Shown: positions 7,825 through 17,846, numbered from the stretch's first letter. The stretch: DNA of 64,000 bases from Chitinophagaceae bacterium (GCA_023229465.1 JALNZE010000003.1:1-64000); one strand, 5' to 3'. The notes: a model not told the origin generated them from the sequence alone. Program-made: numbers and translations.

Positions 7825-9054
7825 TTAATTATTCATTGCCTTCACATGCTTATACCTGAACACCAAAGGAAACACCACAGCCAATACCACTGCATAGCCT
7901 GCAAAGCTGAACCAGATATGCTGCCAGTTCTTGATGCCATCCACCGTAAAATAATCCACTACCCATCCGCTTAAAGTGCCACCCAGGAAGGCGCCTATTC
8001 CATTGGTCATGAGCATGAACAGACCCTGGGCGCTGGCCCTTATTTTTATATCTGATTCTTTTTCTACAAACAAGGAACCTGAGATATTGAAAAAGTCGAA
8101 AGCCATTCCATAAATAATCATGGAAAGTACCAGCAGGTATAAGCCATGCCCGGGGTCGCCTATCGCGAACAGGCCGAATCGGAAAACCCATGCCAGTATG
8201 CTCATCAGCATAACCTGCTTGATCCCGAATCTGCGCAGGAAAAATGGGATGGTGAGGATGAAAAGTGTTTCTGATATCTGTGAAATAGACAAAAGCAGGT
8301 TGGGATGCTGTACGCCAAATGAATCAGCATAACCTGTTTTAAAATCATCCAGGAAAGCGCCTCCAAAGGCATTTGTAATTTGCAGGGCCGCGCCCAACAA
8401 CATAGCGAAAATGAAAAAGATGATCATCTTTCTTCTTTTGAATAACACAAAAGCATCCAGCCCTAAAGAAGAAGCCAGTGTTTTCCTGCCGGTATCTTTT
8501 ATGGGCGTACATTTTGAAATAGTGAAGGAATACACACCTAATACCAACCCCGCAATGGCGCTTATGTATAATTGAAGCGGACTTTTGGTCCAGCCAAGTA
8601 TATCCACCATCCACATGGCTGCAATAAAACCAATCGTGCCCCAAACACGGATAGGCGGGAAGTCTTTTACGATATCAAACCCTTTTTTCTCCAGTACGAT
8701 ATAGGAAACGGTATTATTCAGGGCGATGGTTGGCATAAAAGCCATGGAGTTGAGTAACATGATCAGGTAAAAAGTACGGTAATCCGTAACGGTTGATGCC
8801 CAAAATAACAGCAGGGCGCCGATTACATGTAATACACCCAATACCCTTTCTGCATTTACCCATCTGTCTGCCACAATACCCATCAGCGCCGGCATAAATA
8901 AAGAAGCGATACCCATGGTTGCATACACAGCGCCCACTTCCCCGCCGGTAAAATGAAGGGTAACGATCATGTACCCACCCAATGAAATTAACCAGGAACC
9001 CCAGACAAAAAACTCTAAAAAATTCATCAGTAACAGGCGGGTCTTGATGTTCAT
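7825..9054 (-). CDS. MFS nucleoside permease (NupG/nucleoside:H+ symporter family)
   Basis: This 409-residue integral membrane protein has about twelve hydrophobic segments and the N-terminal pattern MNIKTRLLLMNFLEFFVWGS, typical of the nucleoside:proton symporter branch of the major facilitator superfamily (NupG/XapB-like), which imports nucleosides across the inner membrane. Length matches the family (about 400-420). Its position 25 bp upstream of mqnE suggests possible co-transcription; a link between nucleoside uptake and the futalosine pathway (which releases adenine or hypoxanthine) is conceivable but not demonstrated by the sequence. Confidence 0.85.
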   Translation of the reverse strand: MNIKTRLLLMNFLEFFVWGSWLISLGGYMIVTLHFTGGEVGAVYATMGIASLFMPALMGIVADRWVNAERVLGVLHVIGALLLFWASTVTDYRTFYLIMLLNSMAFMPTIALNNTVSYIVLEKKGFDIVKDFPPIRVWGTIGFIAAMWMVDILGWTKSPLQLYISAIAGLVLGVYSFTISKCTPIKDTGRKTLASSLGLDAFVLFKRRKMIIFFIFAMLLGAALQITNAFGGAFLDDFKTGYADSFGVQHPNLLLSISQISETLFILTIPFFLRRFGIKQVMLMSILAWVFRFGLFAIGDPGHGLYLLVLSMIIYGMAFDFFNISGSLFVEKESDIKIRASAQGLFMLMTNGIGAFLGGTLSGWVVDYFTVDGIKNWQHIWFSFAGYAVVLAVVFPLVFRYKHVKAMNN

Positions 9055-9185
9055 TCGGGAGTAGTTTAGGTTTGGAAAGATAACAAAAAAATAACCCGAA
9101 AGAATTTCGAATGTCTAAATAGTTTGTTATTTCAACATTCGTTACCAGACAGTCATCTGTTCAATATTTCTATGCTTTCGGGCAT

Positions 9186-9217
9186 AAAAAAAGAGCTTTA
9201 CAAAAAGCTCTTTTTTT
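9186..9217 (-). terminator. intrinsic terminator of trxA
   Basis: Perfect 14-bp arms AAAAAAAGAGCTTT and AAAGCTCTTTTTTT enclose a 4-nt loop. It lies 20 bp beyond the trxA stop on the minus strand and ends in a T run in that direction. Confidence 0.85.
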
Positions 9218-9236
9218 AAATAGTCTCCCGGGCTGA

Positions 9237-9554
9237 TCAAATCAGCGCCTTAATTTTTTTGTCTAACACCGATTTTGGTACCGCGCCAATTTGTTTGTCA
9301 ACTATCTGTCCGCCTTTAATAAAAAGGATGGCAGGAATAGAAGTAATACCATAATTAACACTCAGGGTAGGGTTATGGTCTACATTTACTTTACCCACAT
9401 TTATTTTACCATCATAATCCTTTGATAATTCTTCAATAACGGGTCCGATTGCACGGCAAGGTCCGCACCATTCCGCCCAAAAATCAATTACTGTCAGTTT
9501 ATCGCTGTCAAGCACGGTTGCCTGGAAATTTGCGTCTGTTAATTCTAACACCAT
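9237..9554 (-). CDS. trxA: thioredoxin
   Basis: A 105-residue thioredoxin with the canonical active site AEWCGPCR (C30, C33), the preceding VIDFWA strand and the cis-Pro loop TSIPAIL. It reduces protein disulfides in the cytoplasm and is recharged by thioredoxin reductase (trxB at 31.6 kb). The length is typical and no signal peptide is present. The gene is flanked downstream by a strong hairpin terminator and upstream by a TATATTTG promoter match. Confidence 0.96.
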   Translation of the reverse strand: MVLELTDANFQATVLDSDKLTVIDFWAEWCGPCRAIGPVIEELSKDYDGKINVGKVNVDHNPTLSVNYGITSIPAILFIKGGQIVDKQIGAVPKSVLDKKIKALI

Positions 9555-9606
9555 TTTTCTAAGATTTAATTGTTTATTATTTTATCGTTTAATACCGGAA
9601 GGATGG

Positions 9607-9614
9607 CAAATATA
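9607..9614 (-). promoter_or_regulatory. Bacteroidota -7 promoter element for trxA
   Basis: Reads TATATTTG on the minus strand, an exact TAnnTTTG match about 53 bp upstream of the trxA ATG. Confidence 0.5.
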
Positions 9615-9681
9615 AATCCAAAGCCTGATTTGTGCTGATTTGACTTTTCCACCACTGTTATTAATGACGTTGCAACAGGCA

Positions 9682-9704
9682 AAACCTGACAATGGGGCAG
9701 GTTT
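9682..9704 (-). terminator. possible terminator of dnaE
   Basis: Arms AAACCTG and CAGGTTT (7 bp, perfect) lie about 27 bp past the dnaE stop on the minus strand and are followed there by a short T4 run. It is weaker than the other terminators in the window. Confidence 0.4.
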
Positions 9705-9730
9705 CCATAAATATGGATGCAACAGCCAAA

Positions 9731-12700
9731 TTAGCCAACCAACCCCACATGTACCTCTACATCAGGGTTATTCATCAGGAATTCCGCCATATCCTCATTC
9801 ATCTGAAAACCTTTTTCAAAACTGTATAAACTTACTTTCAGGTTCTCTTTTGGTTCATAAATGTTAAACCGCAGAGATGATTTTCCGGGGAAACTTCGTA
9901 CATTCTTATCTACAAAGTTCACAAAATCAGGCGTCACAGAAACCGGATGCACATTAATTTCTATACTGCGTGTCAGGTTTTGCTTTACAGTTTCGAGCAA
10001 TGACATCACATTCACCTTGAAACCAAATTCATTGGGCCGGTTATACCTGGGGCGGAAGAAACCATTGAGCAAAATATTTTGTCCTTTTTCCAGGTAATTC
10101 TGAAACTTAATATAGTCTTCACTCCATAAAAGAAATTCTGTTTTACCTGTAAAATCTTCGATGGAGAATGATCCGAAATTTTTACCTGTTTTGGTTACCC
10201 TGTGTTGTACATCAATCACCAAACCCGCTACGCGTAAGCCTTTGCCCGGGTTAGGCTGCAGGTGAAGCGTTTCCTTTATCTCATTAAAATCACTGATCCT
10301 GGTGATACCATAGTATTTCAGTTCAAACTTAAAATGATCCAGTGGGTGACCACTCATGAACATGCCTGTAACGTCTTTTTCATGATCCAGTAATTCAGTG
10401 AGGGTCCATGGCTCACAGTTTGGAATTTTAGGTACCTGTACCTGCATGGCAGCCGGTAAATCGCCAAACAAGGTATTCGTTGATCCCTGGCTGATGGTTT
10501 GCTGAGCCTGGCCATAATTAATAATGCGTTCCAGTCCTGTTAGCCTTTCCCCATCCGGGATGGTAAAATACTGTGCCCGGTGATAGGCTGTAAAACAATC
10601 AAATGCACCTGAATAGGCAAGGCTTTCCAATGATTTTTTATTAACGTTTTTCTGTAGTACCCGTTTAATAAAATCAAACATATCCGTGTACCAGCCATTC
10701 TTTCCTCTTTCAGTGATAATATTATCTACGGCTGCATCACCCACACCTTTTAATCCACCCAAACCAAAACGGATCTCGCCTTTTTGGTTTACGGCAAAAC
10801 CTTTCAGAGATTCATTGATATCCGGTCCGAGTACTTTAATGCCCATGCGTTTGCACTCTTCCATAAAAAAAGTGATCTTTTCTATGGCTCCGGCATGGTT
10901 TAACACGGCAGACATATATTCACCGGGATAATGTGCCTTTAAATAGGCAGTTTGGTAGGCAACCAATGCATAGCAGGTAGAATGTGATTTATTGAAGGCA
11001 TACTGGGCAAATGCCTCCCAGTCTGTCCATATTTTTTCCAGTTTATCTGTTGGGTGACCCTTGGCAGAAGCGCCGGTGATAAACTGGGCCTTCATTTTAT
11101 CAAGAACGGATTTCTGTTTTTTACCCATTGCTTTACGCAACACATCCGCATCGCCTTTGGTAAAACCAGCGAGGCTTTGACTAAGTAACATTACCTGTTC
11201 CTGGTAAACAGTAATACCATAGGTATCTACCAGGTACTCTTCCATATCAGGCACATCATAACTAACGGGTTCACGGCCATGTTTGCGGTCGATGAATTTA
11301 GGGATATAGGCGATAGGGCCCGGGCGATATAAGGCGTTCATGGCAATGAGCTCATCAAACTTATCGGGTTTCAGTTCGCGCAGGTATTTCTGCATGCCTA
11401 CGCTTTCAAACTGGAACGTGGCATTGGTTTCACCTTTTTGATAGAGAAGAAATGTTTTCTCATCATCCAATGGAATAATATCAAGATCAATGGTAACGCC
11501 ATGGTTTTGTTTGATCAGTTCTAACGCTGTTTTCAAGATGGAAAGGGTTTTCAAACCCAGGAAGTCCATCTTAATTACACCGGCATCTTCAATCACACTA
11601 CCTTCAATCTGTGTTACCCATAGGTCCGACTCTTTGGAAGTGGCCACCGGTAACAAGTCTGTAAGATCGCGTGGGGCAATGATGATACCGGCGGCATGAA
11701 TACCGGTATTGCGAACAGAGCCTTCTAATCTTTCCGCTTCTTTCAGTACCTGCGCCCTGATATCGGTTCCTTTATAAATTTCGCGCAGCTTTTTTACATT
11801 CTCTATATCTTCCTGCTGGTAGGCTTCTTTTTCTTCGAGTGATTTTTCTCCTTCCTTAGCGGTAAGCGGCGCATGCAATACGCGACGCAGTTCCGTACCC
11901 GGCTTATCAGGAACCAGTTTGGCCAGCATATTACTTTCTGATAGTGGAAGGTCCAATACCCTGGCTACATCTTTGATACTCATTTTGGCAGCCATGGTAC
12001 CATAGGTAATGATCTGGGCCACCTGGTTTTTTCCATATTTTTCTACCACATAATCGATCACTTTCTGACGGCCCTCATCATCAAAATCCGTGTCAATATC
12101 GGGCATGCTCTTACGATCCGGATTCAGGAATCGCTCGAACAGCAAATTGTATTTAATCGGGTCAATATTCGTAATGCCGATGCAATAAGCCACCACACTA
12201 CCTGCTGCGGAACCGCGCCCAGGCCCTACAAACACATTCATGGCACGACCTGCTTTGATAAAATCACTTACAATTAAAAAGTATCCGGCAAAACCCATGG
12301 TTTTGATGGTGAACAACTCAAAATCTATTCGCTCCTGTACTTCAGGGGTAAGATCATTATATCTTTCTTTGGCGCCCATCCTGGTAAGGTGTTGCAGATA
12401 CTCCCATTGGTTCAGGTTATCATCTTTGTGAACCTTAAATTCATTGGGAATGGGAAAAGCGGGGAGAAGAATATCTTTTTTAAGGTTCAATAATTCTACC
12501 TTATCTACAATGGCATTGGTGTTATCCAGCGATTCCGGAATATCGCTGAAGAGCTGGCTCATCTCTTCGGTAGTTTTAAAATAGAACTGCTCATTGGGAA
12601 ATTTGAAACGACGATTCTTTACCTGTATTTCATCATTTACAAAATCATCAAAGCCGGGTGTACTTTGCTTTTCACCGGTATTTATGCATAGCAGGATATC

Positions 12701-13405
12701 ATGCGCGTTGGCATCTGATTTATCTACATAATGGCTATCGTTGGTAGCAATGACAGGCACATTATATTTTTTGGAAAATTTTAGTAGGGTCTGGTTAATC
12801 AGTTCCTGTTCCTTTATGTTATGGCGTTGTAATTCTATGTAATAATCCTCGCCAAACATATCCAGCCACCATTTGAATTCTGTTTCCGCTTTTTCTTCTC
12901 CGTCATGTAAAATCATTTGGGGAACATAGGCGCCAATACAACAGGTAGTGGCAATCAGTCCCTCATGGTATTTTTCGATCAGCTCTTTATCTATCCGCGG
13001 GTACTTACTATACATCCCTTCAATAAAACCCAGGGAGGTTAGTTTTACCAGGTTCTGGTAGCCAAGGGCATTTTTAGCGAGTAATACCTGGTGATAACGC
13101 GCATCTTTCATGTCTTTGGTAAAAGATTTCACATGCCTGTCCCGCACCACATAAAACTCACAACCCACGATGGGTTTGATAATGGGTTCGATGATATCCT
13201 TTCCATCCGCGTCTTTACCCACTACTTTAGTATGTTTCCATGCCTGGCTCACAAAATTAAATGCCCCGAACATATTACCATGGTCAGTAATAGCCAGGGC
13301 AGGCATTTGGTCCTTCATCGCTTTTTTGTATAAAGCATCAATAGGCGCCGCACCATCGAGCAGGGAATATTGGGTATGAACGTGTAAATGTGAGAATTGG
13401 GGCAT
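9731..13405 (-). CDS. dnaE: DNA polymerase III subunit alpha
   Basis: The 1224-residue replicative polymerase has an N-terminal PHP domain (HLHVHTQYSLLDG, residues 7-19), the polymerase catalytic motif PDIDTDFDDEGR with its metal-binding aspartates at about 430-440, the palm/fingers blocks VGPGRGSAAGS and IHAAGIII, and a C-terminal OB-fold and beta-clamp-binding region. Length is in the usual DnaE1 range (1150-1250). It forms the core enzyme with the epsilon and theta equivalents and the clamp. It is monocistronic; its start is followed upstream by a block of AGTTAGGAGT-type repeats. No intein or frame disruption is seen. Confidence 0.97.
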   Translation of the reverse strand: MPQFSHLHVHTQYSLLDGAAPIDALYKKAMKDQMPALAITDHGNMFGAFNFVSQAWKHTKVVGKDADGKDIIEPIIKPIVGCEFYVVRDRHVKSFTKDMKDARYHQVLLAKNALGYQNLVKLTSLGFIEGMYSKYPRIDKELIEKYHEGLIATTCCIGAYVPQMILHDGEEKAETEFKWWLDMFGEDYYIELQRHNIKEQELINQTLLKFSKKYNVPVIATNDSHYVDKSDANAHDILLCINTGEKQSTPGFDDFVNDEIQVKNRRFKFPNEQFYFKTTEEMSQLFSDIPESLDNTNAIVDKVELLNLKKDILLPAFPIPNEFKVHKDDNLNQWEYLQHLTRMGAKERYNDLTPEVQERIDFELFTIKTMGFAGYFLIVSDFIKAGRAMNVFVGPGRGSAAGSVVAYCIGITNIDPIKYNLLFERFLNPDRKSMPDIDTDFDDEGRQKVIDYVVEKYGKNQVAQIITYGTMAAKMSIKDVARVLDLPLSESNMLAKLVPDKPGTELRRVLHAPLTAKEGEKSLEEKEAYQQEDIENVKKLREIYKGTDIRAQVLKEAERLEGSVRNTGIHAAGIIIAPRDLTDLLPVATSKESDLWVTQIEGSVIEDAGVIKMDFLGLKTLSILKTALELIKQNHGVTIDLDIIPLDDEKTFLLYQKGETNATFQFESVGMQKYLRELKPDKFDELIAMNALYRPGPIAYIPKFIDRKHGREPVSYDVPDMEEYLVDTYGITVYQEQVMLLSQSLAGFTKGDADVLRKAMGKKQKSVLDKMKAQFITGASAKGHPTDKLEKIWTDWEAFAQYAFNKSHSTCYALVAYQTAYLKAHYPGEYMSAVLNHAGAIEKITFFMEECKRMGIKVLGPDINESLKGFAVNQKGEIRFGLGGLKGVGDAAVDNIITERGKNGWYTDMFDFIKRVLQKNVNKKSLESLAYSGAFDCFTAYHRAQYFTIPDGERLTGLERIINYGQAQQTISQGSTNTLFGDLPAAMQVQVPKIPNCEPWTLTELLDHEKDVTGMFMSGHPLDHFKFELKYYGITRISDFNEIKETLHLQPNPGKGLRVAGLVIDVQHRVTKTGKNFGSFSIEDFTGKTEFLLWSEDYIKFQNYLEKGQNILLNGFFRPRYNRPNEFGFKVNVMSLLETVKQNLTRSIEINVHPVSVTPDFVNFVDKNVRSFPGKSSLRFNIYEPKENLKVSLYSFEKGFQMNEDMAEFLMNNPDVEVHVGLVG

Positions 13406-13420
13406 GTAACTTTTTAGTCT

Positions 13421-13570
13421 GGAGTTAGGAGTTGGGAGTTAGAAGTTAGTGCTTGTTAAGACTAACTTCAAACAGAGGTCAAATATCGTTACTAAACAGG
13501 AGGCATTCAAGAAACAATTTCCACAACTCCATACCCCTAACTCCTAACTCCCAACTCCCAACTCTCCCCA
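13421..13570. repeat. inverted pair of GAGTTAGGAGTTGGGAGTTAG-type repeats
   Basis: Forward copies of an AGTTAGGAGT/TGGGAGTTAG motif occupy 13421-13449, and reverse-complement copies (CTAACTCCTAACTCCCAACTC type) occupy 13534-13566, with about 84 bp between. Related copies occur at 14384-14427 and 54458-54480. The 262-bp gap between dnaE and the NlpC gene contains nothing else I can name. Confidence 0.75.
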
Positions 13571-13668
13571 ATACTTATCCACATTTCCTGCATCCCTATC
13601 CGTCATATCTTAAAGTTATTCAACTCTTTGCCACTTAGGTTACTGACCCTTACCTTGCGGATTACCTA

Positions 13669-14385
13669 ATGAAACTACAGGCGCTAACGATATTGCTGTT
13701 GGGCTTACTGGTAATAACCAGTTGCCGCTCTATCCGGAATCTGACTACAAAAGACAGTGCTGTTTCCGGTTTGGGGGCCCGCAAAACAAATACCCCCGTA
13801 AAAAGGGAATTTCTGAGTGGGATAGAAGTAACACCCGGCTGGGTTGATAAAAACAGTAGCCAGCAAGGAGATGCCGCAAAAAGCATAGAATCGGCGGTAA
13901 AAACCAATAGTTCCCAAAAAAATAAATATGATGGCCTGATGACCGGCAGTATTGAAACGGCCAGTATGCTCCAGTTAAAGTATGCCATTGCCACAGATGC
14001 AACGGTAGAAAAATTGGGTAATATTCCTTTGCTGGAACTGATTGACAAATGGTGGGGAACCAAATACTGCATGGGTGGCAGTACCGAAAATTGTATTGAT
14101 TGTTCTGCTTTTACACAAATAATTATGCGGGATATATACCAACAAGCACTTCCCAGAACCTCGCAGGAACAATATATGGTTTGTGAAAGAATTGAACTGG
14201 AAGAACTGCGGGAAGGCGACCTGGTTTTTTTTAATATAGGTGGAACTGATATCTCCCATGTAGGCGTTTACCTGCTCAATAACAAATTCGTTCATGCTTC
14301 CACCAGCGGTGGCGTAATGATTAGTGATCTGACTGAAAAATATTGGCAAGCGAAGTATAGAGGAGCGGGGAGGGTGGGGAAATAG
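13669..14385 (+). CDS. NlpC/P60-family peptidoglycan hydrolase, lipoprotein
   Basis: The 238-residue product has a lipoprotein signal (lipobox VITSC, C19), a low-complexity linker (about 20-115) and a C-terminal NlpC/P60 papain-like domain. The catalytic Cys is in NCIDCSAF (C145), His in ISHVGVY (H197), and the third polar residue is H209 in FVHAST. Such enzymes cut the gamma-D-Glu to diamino-acid bond of cell-wall peptides; being a lipoprotein it probably acts at the outer membrane. The 3' end meets the flippase gene tail to tail, and the stop codon TAG is part of an AGTTAGGAGT repeat. Confidence 0.88.
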   Translation: MKLQALTILLLGLLVITSCRSIRNLTTKDSAVSGLGARKTNTPVKREFLSGIEVTPGWVDKNSSQQGDAAKSIESAVKTNSSQKNKYDGLMTGSIETASMLQLKYAIATDATVEKLGNIPLLELIDKWWGTKYCMGGSTENCIDCSAFTQIIMRDIYQQALPRTSQEQYMVCERIELEELREGDLVFFNIGGTDISHVGVYLLNNKFVHASTSGGVMISDLTEKYWQAKYRGAGRVGK

Positions 14386-14427
14386 TTAGGAGTTAGAAGT
14401 TCTATTATACTCCTAACCCCTAACTCT
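14384..14427. repeat. AGTTAGGAGT inverted repeat covering two convergent gene ends
   Basis: AGTTAGGAGTTAGAAG at 14384-14399 faces ACTCCTAACCCCTAACTCT at 14409-14427. The left arm overlaps the stop codon of the NlpC gene and the right arm supplies the last codons of the flippase gene (RVRG-stop). It could serve as a bidirectional terminator, although no T tract follows. Confidence 0.7.
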
Positions 14428-15930
14428 TTTCATCAGCGTCTCATACAATTGCCCTGCATCGGGTGTGAGTTTCCAGTAAAATATTCCGGAAATCATGGTT
14501 AGGGAGAAGCTGCCTGTTCGTAAAATAATTCCGCTCCATCCATGCATATCTTTGAATACCCAAAAACACAGAGCATACGTTGAGCAGGCCAGTAAAATAG
14601 AATAAAGTGTTTGAAGATTAAACGGCTGCATTTTAAACTTTCTGCGGAGGAATTCGAAGCGAATAAAATTATAGACACTATACGCCGCTAATTCTGCGAA
14701 CGCGGAACCGATGATGCCATAATTTTTGATTAAAAAATAAGTGAGAGGCAGGCGGAAGGCGAGTAATATTACACCACTATAAAAATCAAACCGCCAGAAA
14801 GTAGACGTGTTAATAACCATGGCATTCAGGCCGGTACCGGCATCTATGATACGTACCATTCCCAGAATAAAAATAACACCCAGTCCATCCGCATACTCTT
14901 TTTGAATATTTAGCACTAACATTCCATCCTTTACATTCAGCCAAAGGTTGCCGAATATGAACAATGACATCAATAATAAGTTAATGCAGGATCGCTGGTA
15001 AATACGATGGATCTCTTTATAGTCTTTATCTTTCCAGGCCCTCGACAATACCCCCGCGGAAATAGCTTGTATACTTCGTTGTGGCACTTGTATCAGGTTG
15101 GCAGCATATTGCGCGAATACAAAAATACCCGTTGCGGTTAATCCTTTAATGCTGGCAATAATCAAACTATCAATGGTAGCGGCTATAGCGGCAATAAAAG
15201 TTCCACCAAAAATCAGCATCTGCATACCCACTATTTTTTTCCAAAATTTTCGGGTAACCCCGCTTACACGGAAGGTTAGGTATAAATGTCCTGAACGGTA
15301 TAGATACAACAACAGTACCAGGAACACAACCAGGTATTGGAAAGCAAAAAGGTAAACGAAATAACGGAATGAAATAATTCTGAAATAAAACAACAGAATT
15401 AACACACTGGTTAACAGGCGAAGACCGGTTTCCTTCAAAAAGTTTGATATCACTGATTTTTGTACTGCCCAGCAAAAACTTTCGATCACGGAAAAGAAAA
15501 GCATTCCCATGGCAAAAGGGAATAACCAGAAATAATAATCAACTACCAGTTGCGAATTTTGAGAAAATTTTCGCACAAACAGCGGTTCAAAATACCAGCC
15601 ACCAATCGACACCAGGATAAACCCGATAAAAGAAGCTACCAGGGCCCAGGAAAGTAAATCTATCTTTTTCTCCGGAAGATTATCCTTGTAATAAGGATAA
15701 AATTTATAGATCACCGGAATCATACCCAATGATCCAAAAGCAAACATGATCTGCCCAAAATCAAAGAAAATGCGGGTTAACGCGTATTGACTGGGTGTGA
15801 AGATATTACCGCTATCATAAAAACCGAAAGGGGTAGTGGTTGTATAGAAATAGTTATTAATAAACCCAATAAAAAAACCAATATACACGAGTATACTTGA
15901 GATGATCGTCTGCTTTCTGATATTACCCAT
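14413..15930 (-). CDS. polysaccharide/lipid-linked oligosaccharide flippase (Wzx/MOP superfamily)
   Basis: This 505-residue protein has about 12-14 hydrophobic segments and the N-terminal form of the polysaccharide biosynthesis (RfbX/Wzx) family: a Lys/Gln-rich start, TIISSILVYIGFFIGFINNY, and a second repeat after residue 250. It is presumed to flip lipid-linked glycans across the inner membrane. It starts 17 bp after the M1 peptidase stop on the same strand, suggesting one transcript. No glycosyltransferase genes are nearby, so its glycan is unknown. The last four residues are encoded within a repeat element. Confidence 0.82.
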   Translation of the reverse strand: MGNIRKQTIISSILVYIGFFIGFINNYFYTTTTPFGFYDSGNIFTPSQYALTRIFFDFGQIMFAFGSLGMIPVIYKFYPYYKDNLPEKKIDLLSWALVASFIGFILVSIGGWYFEPLFVRKFSQNSQLVVDYYFWLFPFAMGMLFFSVIESFCWAVQKSVISNFLKETGLRLLTSVLILLFYFRIISFRYFVYLFAFQYLVVFLVLLLYLYRSGHLYLTFRVSGVTRKFWKKIVGMQMLIFGGTFIAAIAATIDSLIIASIKGLTATGIFVFAQYAANLIQVPQRSIQAISAGVLSRAWKDKDYKEIHRIYQRSCINLLLMSLFIFGNLWLNVKDGMLVLNIQKEYADGLGVIFILGMVRIIDAGTGLNAMVINTSTFWRFDFYSGVILLAFRLPLTYFLIKNYGIIGSAFAELAAYSVYNFIRFEFLRRKFKMQPFNLQTLYSILLACSTYALCFWVFKDMHGWSGIILRTGSFSLTMISGIFYWKLTPDAGQLYETLMKRVRG

Positions 15931-15947
15931 CTTTTGGAATGCTTTGA

Positions 15948-17633
15948 TTATTGGCTGGGTATGTCTACCTGTTTCACTTTAATATAGTATGCTTTTTCAA
16001 GAGACTCAAGTGTATTAACTATTTGTGCCTGCTCCTTTAATTCTTTACTGTTCCATTTTGTTGATTCAGGGCCAAGTATCCAACCCCCTTTTTCGGTTTG
16101 AACAAATAAAGGCAGATCAAACCCATCCACACAATTTGTATAGCGATAATAGAGTCGGGCCTTATCAGCGGCTGTATAATATTCCAATACAGGTATCTCT
16201 GTAGTTCGCAGGTATTGATCGAATATTTTATTTACGCTTCTGCCAAAATAGTTACTTACTACCTTTTGAATATCCTTAGTAGTTACTGTCTGGTGATAAA
16301 ATTTCTTATTCAGGTAGCGAAGCATCTCTCTAAATTTTTCATCATCATTCATCGCATGCCGGATACTATGTATCATATTACCTGATTTGGGATACATATC
16401 GCCGCTGCCCTGTTTATTTACGCCATAAGGGGCAATAACGGGTACGTCGTTTCTGATGCCCTTACGTGTGCCGTAATTGTATTCATTGCCGGCCTGAACG
16501 CCCGACTGGCACTCAGTAAATAAGGTTTCAGCATAAGTGGTGAAGCCCTCATGTACCCACAGATCGGCCAAGTCTTTACTGGTAATATTATTGGCAAACC
16601 ATTCATGGCCGCTTTCATGAACAATAATAAAATCCCATTTCAATCCCCATCCGGTTCCAGACATATCCCTGCCCAGGTATCCATTCTGAAAGCGGTTTCC
16701 ATAGGCCACCGCGCTTTGGTGTTCCATACCTAAATGCGGCGCCTGCACCAGTTTATAGCTATCTTCATAAAAAGGATAGGGGCCCATCCAGTATTCAAAA
16801 CAGCGAAGCATTTCGGGTACCTGTTTAAATTGTTCTTTGGCTTTATCCAGTTCATAATCCAATACCCAATAATCACAATCCAGTTCGCCTTTTTCTCCGG
16901 CAAAGCTTTCATGCCAGGTTACATATTTACCGATATAGGGTATGATCGTATAATTATTAATTGGATTTTTTACATCCCAGAGAAAGGTTTTTGTACCTGC
17001 TAAATCACTATAAGTACTAAGCAGCCTTCCATTACCAACAGCCACCAGGGTATCCGGCACCGTTATTTGCAAACTGGCGCCGCTATCAGGTTCATCACTC
17101 TGGTGATCTTTGCAAGGATACCATACACTGGCCCCCAGTCCCTGGCAGGCTACACTCATCCAGGGCCTTCCCATTTTATCAGTTGTAAATATCCAGCCGC
17201 CATCCCATGGGGGGCGTTTGGCCACAACCGGGTTGCCTCCATAAGCCAATGAAAGTGTTTCAATGGCCCCCTTTTTAAGCTTAGTAGGAATATCAATAAA
17301 ATACACATTGCCCTCCCGGGTAAAAACAAGCGGCTTATTATCCAGACTGGCTTTGGTTAGTTGCATCGGCTGCTGCAAGTCAATCTGCATCCTTTTTCCA
17401 GGTGTAAGTACTTTAAACCGGATAACTACCTTCCCTTTGATGGCCTTCTCGGTAAAATCAGGTGTAACACTAATCGCATAATGAATAACATCCCACCAGG
17501 CCCTTTCCGGCGTAATAGTTCCCCTTAGGGTATCTGCATGGGTAAATGGCCTGGTTACAGGACCTAATTGCGCTGAACTACCCAGGCTGCCGCACAAACA
17601 GATCACCAACAGCCATTTGAATTTTGTAATCAT
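15948..17633 (-). CDS. exported M1-family zinc metallopeptidase
   Basis: A 561-residue protein with signal peptide (residues 1-21, cleavage near SSAQ), an N-terminal beta domain, the substrate-binding GMEHQSAVAY motif (302-311; the GAMEN position) and the gluzincin site HESGH with a downstream Glu (H339, E340, H343, E362 in WVHEGFTTYAE). It is shorter than full-length aminopeptidase N because the large C-terminal helical domain is missing, as in leukotriene-A4-hydrolase-like and many Bacteroidota exported forms. It probably cleaves N-terminal residues from peptides in the periplasm. It heads a two-gene unit with the flippase; the functional link is unclear. Confidence 0.9.
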   Translation of the reverse strand: MITKFKWLLVICLCGSLGSSAQLGPVTRPFTHADTLRGTITPERAWWDVIHYAISVTPDFTEKAIKGKVVIRFKVLTPGKRMQIDLQQPMQLTKASLDNKPLVFTREGNVYFIDIPTKLKKGAIETLSLAYGGNPVVAKRPPWDGGWIFTTDKMGRPWMSVACQGLGASVWYPCKDHQSDEPDSGASLQITVPDTLVAVGNGRLLSTYSDLAGTKTFLWDVKNPINNYTIIPYIGKYVTWHESFAGEKGELDCDYWVLDYELDKAKEQFKQVPEMLRCFEYWMGPYPFYEDSYKLVQAPHLGMEHQSAVAYGNRFQNGYLGRDMSGTGWGLKWDFIIVHESGHEWFANNITSKDLADLWVHEGFTTYAETLFTECQSGVQAGNEYNYGTRKGIRNDVPVIAPYGVNKQGSGDMYPKSGNMIHSIRHAMNDDEKFREMLRYLNKKFYHQTVTTKDIQKVVSNYFGRSVNKIFDQYLRTTEIPVLEYYTAADKARLYYRYTNCVDGFDLPLFVQTEKGGWILGPESTKWNSKELKEQAQIVNTLESLEKAYYIKVKQVDIPSQ

Positions 17634-17782
17634 TGTTTAAAAATATGATATTCGGGTAGCATGAATGTAAATATTACGCTAAAACACCAAGTAAAAGGCA
17701 AACATCGTTATGTGTTACCCTATTTTTGGATCGCTGGCGCTTAGCTGGGAAGTAAGTAATGACAGGTTAACCCGATAATGGT

Positions 17783-17790
17783 TATTTTTG
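17783..17790 (+). promoter_or_regulatory. Bacteroidota -7 promoter element for PAP2 phosphatase
   Basis: TATTTTTG is an exact TAnnTTTG match 56 bp before the chosen ATG 17847. It lies within the longer possible reading frame and argues for the later start. Confidence 0.5.
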
Positions 17791-17846
17791 ATTTTTCATC
17801 GGTATCAGTAATCAATATACTACTTGCCAGAGACCCCAATTTTTTC

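Noticed and set aside
13453..13638. 61-codon open frame upstream of the NlpC gene
   Set aside because: It is built largely from the AGTTAGGAGT repeat copies (PLTPNSQLPTLPN), a repeat artefact.
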